A stretch of 33,009 nucleotides of DNA from Clostridia bacterium (lineage in GTDB: Bacteria > Bacillota > Clostridia > UBA1381), in NCBI GenBank assembly GCA_900751885.1, contig CAADTH010000035.1, forward strand, positions 1 to 33,009, in the 5' to 3' direction. Positions within the stretch are counted from its first letter, which is position 1. Each line of letters begins with the position of its first letter. The notes under the pieces were generated by a model. That model had not been told where the DNA came from. It saw only the letters and a program-made list of their open reading frames with translations, and searched no databases. Below are positions 13,712-21,433 of the stretch, in pieces. A program made the position numbers and the translations under genes.

Positions 13712-15622
13712 ATGAAACAACAATTATGCGCACTTTTTCTGTCAGCCGTCATGCTTCTCGCCGCCGGCACTGGATGTGTGACCGCCAATGAGACAGACAG
13801 GACAGTGGCAGAGTATGACAGCCTGTTTGAAAAGGATACCATTCAGGATTTGTACATAGAAATCTCGGATACAGACTGGCAGAGCATTCTGGACAATCCA
13901 TCCCTAGAGGAATATAAAAGCGTTACAGTAAAGATAGGAGGTGAGACACTTGAAAATGTGGGATTTCGAACCAAGGGGAATATCTCCCTGAGCTCAGTCG
14001 CGCGCGATTCCTCGTCCGATCGCTACAGCTTCCGCATCAAGTTCGATAAATACGAGAAGGGACAAAGCCTTCTGGGGCTGGATGAAATGGTCGTCAACAA
14101 CATGTACAGTGACCCGTCCTATCTGCGCGAATACCTCGCATATGAAGCGCTGAAGGAAATCGGCTGTTATACCCCGCAGACCGTTTTTACGAATCTGTAT
14201 ATCAATGGAGAGCTGTTCGGCTTCTACCTCGGTATTGAAGCGCTCGACGACTCTTTTTTAGAAAACAGCTTCGGGGAGGATTACAAGGATGGGAACTTTT
14301 ATAAAATGGAGGAAGGAGCAACGCTTCAGTATAAAGAAAACGAAGAGTATACCTATGCAGAGCTTAAAAAGGGTGACGATACCGACATGACAGGGCTGAA
14401 AGAAATGATAAAAACCCTCAATGACATGCCGGACGGACAAAAGGGCGATATTGAGAGCATCCTCGACATCGACAGCGCCCTTCGCTATATCGCAGGCAAT
14501 ACGGTGCTCGGCAACTATGACAGCTATAACGGCAACCAGCACCACAACTACTACCTCTATCAAAAACCGGACGGCGTATTCGTCGTCGTGCCGTGGGATT
14601 ACAATATGGCATTCGGCGGATTCGGCGGTGGCGGCAATCAGACCAGCATACCGATTGATGAACCGATTGCATCGGGGAGCATGGAGTCCCTGCCGATGAT
14701 TGGAAAGCTTCTCGCTGTGGATGAATACAAGGAGCGCTACCACGCCTATATCCAGGAGCTTGTCAGCTATCTGGACGGCGTTGAGGACAGGGTGGCAGAG
14801 CTTTCTGATAGGATTCGCCCTTATGTACAGGCAGACCCGACCAAATTCGTGACCATGGAGCAGTTTGAGGAAAATATCGTCTATTCCCAAAGCAGTGAAG
14901 CTTCTGGTACGCCGGACGGTGGGCAGATGGGGACACCGCCGGATGGTATGACGTCGCCGGACGCTGGGCAGATGGGGACGCCGCCGGATGGCATAATGCC
15001 GCCGAACGGGACGCAGATGGGGACACCGCCGGATGGCGGAGAAGAGAATACACCGCGCGGAAAAGGAGGAAAGGGCGGATTTGGCGGTGGCGGCGGCATG
15101 ATGACCGCAAAAACATCTATCCTGACCTACGCGGTAGACCGCCGTGAAAACGTAAGACAACAGCTGTCCGGTGCGCTTCCGACTACGGGCAATACCTATG
15201 CAAAGGAGCAGGGCGGCTTTGGCGGACGCGGCGAACGGCCGCAAGACGGGCAGGGACAAAAAGAGCAGCAGGACACGATAAGAGTTACAGTGGACGGGAA
15301 GGAGGTTTCCTTTGAGCAACCTCCTGTGATTGAGAATGACCGTACGCTTGTGCCGCTTCGCGCCATCTTTGAAGCACTCGGTGCCGAGATAGAATGGGAT
15401 GAAGATACTCAGACGGTAACTGCCCGAAAGGACGACAACACAATCGTGCTCACCATCGGAGCGGACACCGCCACGGTAAATGGAGTGCAAGTCACTCTCG
15501 ATGTGCCGGGCAAGCTGGAGGCAGGGCGTACACTCGTGCCGGTGCGCTTCATTGCACAGAGCATGAATCAGACTGTCACATGGGATGAGAAAAGCCAGCT
15601 TGTGAAAATCGAATCAAAATAG
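13712..15622 (+). CDS. CotH-kinase family protein with C-terminal copper-amine-oxidase-like domain
   Basis: 636 residues, starting 7 nt after AGGAGG. A signal peptide (1-22) ends at LAAGTGC, a weak lipobox, so it may be a lipoprotein. The CotH kinase-like domain (about 40-400) includes GFRTKGNISL, INGELFGFYLGIEALD and NGNQHHNYYLY. FVVVPWDYNMAFGG carries the PWD motif expected to bind metal. A Gly/Pro-rich region with three QMGTPPDG repeats follows (about 400-460), then a Gly-rich stretch. The last 110 residues hold two VPLRAIFEALG/VPVRFIAQSMN repeats of the copper amine oxidase N-terminal domain, common on clostridial surface proteins. CotH of Bacillus phosphorylates spore-coat proteins. Here the product is inferred to be an exported kinase-like protein of unknown substrate. 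Confidence 0.88.
   Translation: MKQQLCALFLSAVMLLAAGTGCVTANETDRTVAEYDSLFEKDTIQDLYIEISDTDWQSILDNPSLEEYKSVTVKIGGETLENVGFRTKGNISLSSVARDSSSDRYSFRIKFDKYEKGQSLLGLDEMVVNNMYSDPSYLREYLAYEALKEIGCYTPQTVFTNLYINGELFGFYLGIEALDDSFLENSFGEDYKDGNFYKMEEGATLQYKENEEYTYAELKKGDDTDMTGLKEMIKTLNDMPDGQKGDIESILDIDSALRYIAGNTVLGNYDSYNGNQHHNYYLYQKPDGVFVVVPWDYNMAFGGFGGGGNQTSIPIDEPIASGSMESLPMIGKLLAVDEYKERYHAYIQELVSYLDGVEDRVAELSDRIRPYVQADPTKFVTMEQFEENIVYSQSSEASGTPDGGQMGTPPDGMTSPDAGQMGTPPDGIMPPNGTQMGTPPDGGEENTPRGKGGKGGFGGGGGMMTAKTSILTYAVDRRENVRQQLSGALPTTGNTYAKEQGGFGGRGERPQDGQGQKEQQDTIRVTVDGKEVSFEQPPVIENDRTLVPLRAIFEALGAEIEWDEDTQTVTARKDDNTIVLTIGADTATVNGVQVTLDVPGKLEAGRTLVPVRFIAQSMNQTVTWDEKSQLVKIESK
14909..15038 (+). repeat. 45-bp tandem repeat inside the CotH gene
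   Basis: The segment CAGATGGGGACRCCGCCGGA recurs at 14924, 14969 and 15014, an exact 45-bp period in frame (QMGTPPDG plus seven variable residues). It encodes a Pro/Gly linker and is likely to vary in copy number. Confidence 0.85.
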
Positions 15623-15685
15623 CTTGAAGAGACAGCGCGCGCATGGTATGATAGAGAAAATTAGGATTTTTGAGAGGTGAATACC

Positions 15686-16201
15686 ATGCGGCTGTTTCTA
15701 GCCATTGAATTGGATGAATGTGTGAAAGATACACTGTGCGCTTACCAGACCTCACTGAAACAGATGGGAGCACATGGACGGTTCGTCCGCCGGGAAAACA
15801 TGCACCTGACGCTTGTGTTTTTGGGTGAGACGGGCAGGGTAAGGGAGATTCGAAGTGCGATGGATGCGGTTAAGGAGCATCCGTTTCCGCTTCGGACAGG
15901 GGACTTGGGCAGGTTCCGGCGTTCCGGCGGAGACATTCTGTGGGTGGGGACCCGGCCGGATGAAGCGCTTATCCGTGTGCAGGGAACGCTCTGCCGCGAA
16001 CTTGCCAAACGGGGATTTCAAATAGAGGACAGAAGCTATACACCCCACTTGACCATTGGACGGGAGGTGACAGACGCATCAATAGAAGCGGTTGTCAAAA
16101 GCAATGCAACTATGCAGGTTCAAGCAATTAGCCTGATGAAATCAGAGAGAATCGATGGGAAACTGGTTTACACTCGGGTTGCACAAAGGGAACTGGTGTA
16201 A
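15686..16201 (+). CDS. thpR: RNA 2',3'-cyclic phosphodiesterase (2H/LigT family)
   Basis: 171 residues from ATG 15686, 8 nt after GAGAGG; an upstream in-frame GTG (15677) overlaps that site. MRLFLAIELDE is the typical first strand. The two catalytic HxTx motifs are HLTL (40-43) and HLTI (121-124), in a two-lobed fold of normal length. Known activity of the family: opening 2',3'-cyclic phosphate ends of RNA. The biological substrate is unclear in most bacteria. It lies 63 nt after the CotH gene with a weak candidate -10 (TATGAT, 15646-15651) between them, so it may or may not share that transcript. Confidence 0.93.
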   Translation: MRLFLAIELDECVKDTLCAYQTSLKQMGAHGRFVRRENMHLTLVFLGETGRVREIRSAMDAVKEHPFPLRTGDLGRFRRSGGDILWVGTRPDEALIRVQGTLCRELAKRGFQIEDRSYTPHLTIGREVTDASIEAVVKSNATMQVQAISLMKSERIDGKLVYTRVAQRELV

Positions 16202-16240
16202 ATAATAGATTGTCTACGAAAAAACAATAAAATAGACTTG

Positions 16241-16286
16241 AAAAAAACGATAACACGCTGATATAATTAGCGTGTTATTGTTTTTT
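16241..16286 (+). terminator. Terminator after thpR
   Basis: Arms CGATAACACGCT (16248-16259) and AGCGTGTTATTG (16269-16280), with one G-T pair, are followed by TTTTTT. It separates thpR from the restriction-modification operon. Confidence 0.8.
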
Positions 16287-16324
16287 GTTTTTGGTATTGC
16301 TTTTATTCGAGATTTAGAATATAG

Positions 16325-16330
16325 TATAAT
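16325..16330 (+). promoter_or_regulatory. -10 box of the DpnII-like operon
   Basis: TATAAT at 16325-16330 lies 24 nt before the methylase start. The -35 region is weak (TTTATT at 17 nt spacing). Confidence 0.4.
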
Positions 16331-16354
16331 ATAGAAAAATTCGGAGGTACTCAT

Positions 16355-17431
16355 ATGAAGTTGATTTCTGCACACGAAGTGGCTGAAAAATGGGGGATTT
16401 CGCAAAGACGCGTATCTGCGCTTTGCTCTGAAAACCGGATTGCAGGAGCAGTCATGGTGGGAAATATGTGGGTTATTCCAGAGGGGGCAAAAAAGCCGGA
16501 TGACGCGCGGAAAACAAGATATATAGAGAAAAACGATGCTTTTGTCAAGCCTTTTGTAAAATGGGCGGGTGGAAAAGGGCAACTTCTTTCTGAGATACAA
16601 AAAAAATATCCTAGAGAATTGGGAAAAAGCATTACGAAATATGCAGAGCCATTTGTTGGCGGCGGCGCTGTTTTGATGGATATATTATCGAACCATGAAT
16701 TGCAGGAAATCTATATTAGTGATATCAACGCAGAGCTTATCAACACATATCGGACAGTAAAGAATGATGTACAAAAGCTGATAGTATCACTTTCTATCTT
16801 GCAACAGGAGTTTCTCCCACTCGATACTGAAAAACGAAAGGCGTATTACTACGAAAAGAGGGACAGGTTCAATCAAATAAAAATTAATGCAGATGAAAAG
16901 GCAAATATGGAAAAGGCATCTCTTTTTATTTTTCTAAATAAAACCTGTTTTAATGGATTATATCGAGTCAATCGGAAGGGATTGTTCAATGTTCCGATGG
17001 GAGCATACAAAAATCCGCTTATATGTGACGAAAAAAATTTATTAGAGGTATCAAAGCGATTAAAAAATGTAACCATTGTTTGTGAGGATTATAGACAATC
17101 CATAGACTTTATTGATACACATACCTTTGTTTATTTTGACCCGCCATACCGTCCTATTACGGCAACATCAAGTTTTACCGCGTACTCAGAAGCTGTCTTT
17201 GATGACAATGCACAGCTTGCGCTTGCAGATTATGTTGATACGTTGAACAAAAAAGGTGCAAAAATCATGGTGAGCAATTCCGATCCGAAAAATTCAGATA
17301 GAAACGATACCTTTTTTGATGACCTGTATGAAAGCCACCAAATCAATAGAATAGAAGCCGCAAGAATGATAAACAGCAATGGCAGGTCAAGGGGGAAAAT
17401 AAGCGAGCTTTTAATTACGAATTATCGTTAG
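16355..17431 (+). CDS. Dam/DpnM-type DNA adenine methylase with N-terminal HTH domain
   Basis: 358 residues, start after GGAGG. Residues 1-50 form a small helix-turn-helix module (ISAHEVAEKWGISQRRVSAL, then GNMWVIPEGA) like that of excisionase-type regulators. The methylase follows: KWAGGKGQLL (69-78, motif X), AEPFVGGGAV (97-106, SAM binding), and FVYFDPPYRP (258-267, catalytic DPPY at 262-265). This is the alpha class that makes N6-methyladenine in GATC. It protects the host from the adjacent DpnII-type nuclease. The HTH may let the enzyme regulate its own operon or help it bind DNA; that is inference. It leads a three-gene operon, 12 nt before the nuclease gene. Confidence 0.93.
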   Translation: MKLISAHEVAEKWGISQRRVSALCSENRIAGAVMVGNMWVIPEGAKKPDDARKTRYIEKNDAFVKPFVKWAGGKGQLLSEIQKKYPRELGKSITKYAEPFVGGGAVLMDILSNHELQEIYISDINAELINTYRTVKNDVQKLIVSLSILQQEFLPLDTEKRKAYYYEKRDRFNQIKINADEKANMEKASLFIFLNKTCFNGLYRVNRKGLFNVPMGAYKNPLICDEKNLLEVSKRLKNVTIVCEDYRQSIDFIDTHTFVYFDPPYRPITATSSFTAYSEAVFDDNAQLALADYVDTLNKKGAKIMVSNSDPKNSDRNDTFFDDLYESHQINRIEAARMINSNGRSRGKISELLITNYR

Positions 17432-17443
17432 AAAGGAAAGCGT

Positions 17444-18301
17444 ATGAGGGAATTTAAAAAATGGCTCAATACATTTCGAAGAAGTATCGCTGATTATGGA
17501 TACTACATTCATTTTAATAAAATCTATAAAAATATTGATAACATCAAGATAGAACTTAATATCCTCAATTCTCTTATCGGTTCAAATAACATAGAAAAAG
17601 ACTTTTTACATTTGGTAAAAGAATATCCGAACACGCTGCATTGTATCCCGATTTTATTGGCAGTCCGAACACATGAAATTTACGCAATTGACGAGGATGG
17701 CGAGTTTACCTATTCCTTTCAGAAGAAAAATCAAATACCTGAGCAATACGGTATCTTTATGAAAAAGACAGGATTATTTGATCTGCTTCAAAATCATATC
17801 ATCAACAATTTGGTTGATTATGTGACTGGTGTAGAGACGGGAATGGATTCAAACGGAAGAAAAAACCGCGGCGGACATTTGATGGAGAATCTTGTAGAAA
17901 AATTCATTCAAAAGGAAGGTTTTATCAAAGATAAAACCTATTTTAAAGAGATGTATATTCATCAAATAAAAGAAAAATGGGACATTGATTTATCTGCTGT
18001 CTCAAATCGGGGAAAATCAGAAAAGAGATTTGATTACGTTGTAAAAACAGACAATCAGCTTTATCTGATTGAAACGAACTGTTATACGAGTGGCGGTTCA
18101 AAGCTAAATGAAACAGCAAGGAGTTATAAACAAATTTCACAGGAGGTCGATACGATAAACGGTGTGACATTTGTCTGGTTTACGGATGGAGAAGGATGGA
18201 ATAAAGCGAAACATAATCTCGAAGAAACCTTTGATGTTATGGAACACATTTATAACATTAACGACCTTGAAAATGGTATAATAAATGAGGTTTTAAAATA
18301 A
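17444..18301 (+). CDS. DpnII-type restriction endonuclease (predicted GATC)
   Basis: 285 residues, start after AAAGGAAAG. The family signature TGMDSNGRKNRGGHLMENLV (132-151) is present. The PD-(D/E)XK-like active site is KRFDYVV (194-200, D197) and LIETN (208-212, E210-T-N212). The helical N-terminus (1-100) is as in R.DpnII. Known activity: cutting unmethylated GATC. The pairing with a Dam-type methylase supports that specificity. Its stop overlaps the start of the second methyltransferase by one base (TAATG), so the two are coupled. The gene is A+T-rich compared with its core neighbours, which fits lateral transfer. Confidence 0.92.
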   Translation: MREFKKWLNTFRRSIADYGYYIHFNKIYKNIDNIKIELNILNSLIGSNNIEKDFLHLVKEYPNTLHCIPILLAVRTHEIYAIDEDGEFTYSFQKKNQIPEQYGIFMKKTGLFDLLQNHIINNLVDYVTGVETGMDSNGRKNRGGHLMENLVEKFIQKEGFIKDKTYFKEMYIHQIKEKWDIDLSAVSNRGKSEKRFDYVVKTDNQLYLIETNCYTSGGSKLNETARSYKQISQEVDTINGVTFVWFTDGEGWNKAKHNLEETFDVMEHIYNINDLENGIINEVLK

Positions 18302-19044
18302 TGGCAGATAAGAAAAAATGGGAACCAGATGAGTTTGAACTTGAAATGACAACACATTGGTCATTCCCTAAAAGAGGAAATTGGGCGACTCATGATGCGA
18401 AATGGCGTGGAAATTGGTCGCCTTATATTCCGCGAAATATATTATTGCGTTACTCGAGCGAAGGTGATCTGGTTCTTGATCAATTCGTTGGCGGTGGCAC
18501 AACACTCGTTGAAGCAAAGCTGTTGAACCGAAATATCATCGGAGTGGATGTAAACGATGTAGCACTCGACAGGTGTAGGGAGAAGACTGACTTTGAGATA
18601 GACAGCGCAAAGGGAAAGGTGTCTATTAAAAAAGGGGATGCAAGAAATCTTGATTTTATCCCGGATGGATACATTGACCTGATTTGCACCCACCCACCAT
18701 ATGCCAATATTATCAAATATAGCGAAGATATTGAACAAGATTTATCCCATTTCAAGGTGACGCCGTTTTTGGAAGAAATGAAGAAGGTAGCATCTGAAAG
18801 CTTTCGAGTACTAAAAAAAGATAAGTTTTGTGCTGTATTGATGGGAGATACACGGCAAAAGGGCTGTGTAATTCCAATGAGCTTTGAGGTGATGAAGATT
18901 TTCGAGCAGGCGGGCTTTCAAACAAAGGAAATCATCATAAAAGAACAGCATAATTGCCGCGCTACAGGCTATTGGAAAACAAACAGCATCAAATATAATT
19001 TTTTGTTGTTGGCACACGAGTACTTGTTTATCTTTAGAAAGTAG
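18301..19044 (+). CDS. Second DNA methyltransferase of the DpnII-like operon
   Basis: 247 residues. RGNWSPYIPRNILLRYS (36-52) leads into DQFVGGGTTLVEAKLL (60-75, SAM binding). GVDVNDVALDR follows, and CTHPPYANI (129-137) is the catalytic motif, THPPY in place of DPPY or TSPPY. It belongs to the N4/N6 DNA methylase group (PF01555-like). Base specificity (m6A or m4C) cannot be told by eye. In the DpnII system of Streptococcus a second methylase, DpnA, acts on single-stranded DNA. This gene takes that place, but its motif differs and it comes after the nuclease rather than before it. A strong terminator follows. Confidence 0.82.
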   Translation: MADKKKWEPDEFELEMTTHWSFPKRGNWATHDAKWRGNWSPYIPRNILLRYSSEGDLVLDQFVGGGTTLVEAKLLNRNIIGVDVNDVALDRCREKTDFEIDSAKGKVSIKKGDARNLDFIPDGYIDLICTHPPYANIIKYSEDIEQDLSHFKVTPFLEEMKKVASESFRVLKKDKFCAVLMGDTRQKGCVIPMSFEVMKIFEQAGFQTKEIIIKEQHNCRATGYWKTNSIKYNFLLLAHEYLFIFRK

Positions 19045-19070
19045 TGTTCAAGATGCGGAACCAATGCAAG

Positions 19071-19118
19071 AAAACCCTCTTGAAATAAAGCTTAAAAGCG
19101 AAATTTCAAGAGGGTTTT
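19071..19118 (+). terminator. Terminator of the DpnII-like operon
   Basis: A perfect 16-bp inverted repeat (19071-19086 with 19103-19118) ends in TTTT on the plus strand. By symmetry it can also stop the convergent amylase transcript. Confidence 0.85.
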
Positions 19119-19143
19119 AATTAGAGGTTTATTGTGACCTCAG

Positions 19144-20445
19144 TTACTCGATTTTCCAAACATCATACCCATACCCTGGAAGTGTCACCCCATCAGAAAG
19201 GCACACTTCTTTTTCACAGAGCAGACTCCTTGCAGACGCTATCCCCAGCCGCACCTCAAACGGTGCACTGTCGGCATTGATTGCCACAAGCACGCATTCC
19301 CCCTCATATTCGCGACGGAACACAAGCTGGCGGTTTGAGAGAATCTCACTTTGATATCCGCCATATTGGAGTGCTCGCTCCTGTTTATGGATCTCTGCAA
19401 GCTGTGCAATCAAATCGGTAAGAGCGTTCCATTCTGGAGAATCAAAGCATGGACGGAGCGCGTCGTCGCCGTCCTCTTTGCGCCCCTCGCACCCCCACTC
19501 ACTGCCGTAATACACACAGGGAATGCCCGGCATGCAAAACAGCATCACGTATAAAAGCGGCAGATGCTCCTTGTCCGAAAGAATACTTGCGATGCGCGAT
19601 ACATCGTGGTTGTCCACAAAGGACAGCAAATGCTTTCCCTTGTAAAGTGTCCATCCCTCAGGTCCAAACTGACGGGCAAGGGAGTGGGAAATCTCAAACA
19701 AATTCATGGAGTTGAAGCTTGAATGAAGCCCCTTATAGCACTCGTAATTTGTACAGCTGTGGAGCAGGTCGTCATTGACAAGCTGGTTGTAATCGCCGAA
19801 CAGCACCTCGCCGATGAGGGCAAAATCCGGCTTCAATCCATCGCAAAATGTCCGAAGATGCTTTAAAAACTCCTTGTCAATACAATACGCTACATCAAGT
19901 CTCAGCCCGTCGATGTCAAATTCCTGGACCCAGCCCCGAATGCACGAAAACAAATGTGCTTCGACCTGGGGATTTCGCACATTCAGCTTCACAAGCTCGT
20001 AATGCCCCTCCCAGCCTTCATAAAAAAGCCCATCCCCATATCCGTTATCCCTGCCAAAGTCGACAAAAAACCAGTCTCTGTACGGGGAGGCTTCCCTGTT
20101 TTTGAGCACGTCCTGAAACGCCCAGAATCCGCGCCCTACGTGGTTGAATACGCCGTCAAGCACCACACGGATTCCCGATGCGTGAAGCGCACTGCACACC
20201 TTTTTGAAGTCTTCATTTGTGCCCAGGCGGCAGTCAATCAGACGGTAGTCTCTCGTGTCATATCCGTGCCGGTCGGAGGAGAATACAGGCGAAAAATACA
20301 CTGCGTCCGCTCCCAGCCGATTGATGTGGCAGGTCCAGTCCGCGACCTTTTTGATTCGGTTTACCGTTACTCCATCGTTTTCCTTCGGCGCGCCGCACAG
20401 TCCCAGGGGATAAATTTGATAAAATACACTGTTAGAAGCCCACAT
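19144..20445 (-). CDS. GH13 alpha-amylase family enzyme, cytoplasmic
   Basis: 433 residues from ATG 20445, which follows AAGGAGA at 6 nt spacing; longer frames upstream lack a ribosome site. There is no signal peptide, so it acts in the cytoplasm. The four GH13 regions are present: VVLDGVFNHVG (94-104), GLRLDVAYC (180-188, nucleophile D184), IGEVLFG (211-217, acid/base E213) and FVDNHDVSR (276-284, D281). The start VFYQIYPLGLCG is typical of maltodextrin-acting enzymes (maltogenic amylase/neopullulanase-like). It is expected to hydrolyse alpha-1,4-linked glucose oligomers; exact specificity is not evident. It is a single-gene unit. Confidence 0.92.
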   Translation of the reverse strand: MWASNSVFYQIYPLGLCGAPKENDGVTVNRIKKVADWTCHINRLGADAVYFSPVFSSDRHGYDTRDYRLIDCRLGTNEDFKKVCSALHASGIRVVLDGVFNHVGRGFWAFQDVLKNREASPYRDWFFVDFGRDNGYGDGLFYEGWEGHYELVKLNVRNPQVEAHLFSCIRGWVQEFDIDGLRLDVAYCIDKEFLKHLRTFCDGLKPDFALIGEVLFGDYNQLVNDDLLHSCTNYECYKGLHSSFNSMNLFEISHSLARQFGPEGWTLYKGKHLLSFVDNHDVSRIASILSDKEHLPLLYVMLFCMPGIPCVYYGSEWGCEGRKEDGDDALRPCFDSPEWNALTDLIAQLAEIHKQERALQYGGYQSEILSNRQLVFRREYEGECVLVAINADSAPFEVRLGIASARSLLCEKEVCLSDGVTLPGYGYDVWKIE

Positions 20446-20557
20446 ACGATTTCTCCTTTTTTCATAATACCTACAGTATGCGCCCAAAATCCGCTTTGAT
20501 ACAAAAGGCATTTTTTTCTACTATAACGGACAAGCGCCCTCCTGTCAAGCAGAAGCA

Positions 20558-20586
20558 TTGCGCGCGGACAGAATTTGTGCTATAAT
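20558..20586 (+). promoter_or_regulatory. Promoter of the DUF3783 gene
   Basis: TTGCGC (20558-20563) and TATAAT (20581-20586) are separated by 17 nt, 72 nt before the start codon. Confidence 0.65.
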
Positions 20587-20658
20587 GATAACCTGATTTT
20601 AAAATAAATTTGATAATATGTGAAAGAATAAGCATGAATGTAGGAGGATGAGACACAA

Positions 20659-21162
20659 ATGACAGAGACAGCGCTTTTATATTGCCTGGATGAAACACGG
20701 CGGAAAAAAATCACACAGAGACTGCGTATTTTGGGTGTACGCGTACAGCATATCACACCGGACATGCTCTCCAAGCGTGTGGGGTATCTGGCAGGACTCA
20801 AGCTGTTTCCGGGTGACAGCGGGGAGACGGTAGAGAACACATACGATGTGGAATGTTTGGTGATGCACGGGTTTACCAGGCAGAAAATGAACCAGCTGTT
20901 AGACGGGCTCCGAAAGGTGGGCGATGTGCGCCTGAAGGCGATTGTGACAGAAAAAAATAAGACCTGGAGCTTTGCGCGCCTGTTGGACGAGCTTGAAAAG
21001 GAGCACGTCCTGATGGGCTCATGGCAGAAGCTTTCCAAAATGGTGAAGGCAATGCCGGACGGGGAGGAAAAGAGCAGTGCACAGGCGCTTTTGGATAAGG
21101 GGGAGGTCACAAAGGAGGAGCTTGACGAGATGATTGCTTCTCTGGAGCGGAAGGAAAACTAG
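20659..21162 (+). CDS. DUF3783 domain protein
   Basis: 167 residues, acidic and soluble, start after TAGGAGGATGAG. The central part (about 68-120: CLVMHGFTRQKMNQLLDGLR, then LKAIVTEKNKTWSFARLLDE) matches the short DUF3783 domain. The N-terminal part (ALLYCLDETRRKKITQRLRI) and the helical C-terminus are typical of the clostridial form. No function is established for the family, and no catalytic residues are seen. It is transcribed alone, with its own promoter and terminator. Confidence 0.8.
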   Translation: MTETALLYCLDETRRKKITQRLRILGVRVQHITPDMLSKRVGYLAGLKLFPGDSGETVENTYDVECLVMHGFTRQKMNQLLDGLRKVGDVRLKAIVTEKNKTWSFARLLDELEKEHVLMGSWQKLSKMVKAMPDGEEKSSAQALLDKGEVTKEELDEMIASLERKEN

Positions 21163-21182
21163 ATGACGGATTGCTTCTCACG

Positions 21183-21230
21183 GCAATAAAAACAGGGAGT
21201 CTCCTCTGGGAGACTCCCTGTTTTTATTGC
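21183..21230 (+). terminator. Terminator of the DUF3783 gene
   Basis: A perfect 22-bp stem (21183-21204 with 21209-21230), a 4-nt loop and an internal T run in the right arm form a very stable hairpin. Confidence 0.85.
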
Positions 21231-21234
21231 TGAT

Positions 21235-21433
21235 TTTCGGATTATAATAGCGGCATAAAATTGTATCGCCGCAAAAAAAATGGGGGAGAGGTGGTTATAT
21301 GATAAAACGATTAGTAATTTGTTAGGGGGTGTCCCCGCCAAATTGGCGGGGACAATGAAAAAGAGTATATCAAACTGCACCTGCCTGCAAAGGGCAGATG
21401 CAGACAAAGGGGTATTTATTCGATAAATTGGCT
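21235..21433. other. Non-coding stretch with two hairpins and an aborted reading frame
   Basis: GGGGGAGAGG precedes ATG 21299, but the frame stops after MIKRLVIC. Then come a 12-bp perfect hairpin (21330-21341 with 21343-21354, core GTCCCCGCCAA) without a T run, and a second hairpin (21375-21385 with 21393-21403, one mismatch). The second could end the htrA transcript on the minus strand. No gene is supported here. Confidence 0.5.

Noticed and set aside
14258..15490. Long open frame of 410 codons on the minus strand, antisense to the CotH gene
   Set aside because: It has no ribosome site, its translation is Arg/His/Cys-rich low complexity, and the plus-strand gene has clear domains.
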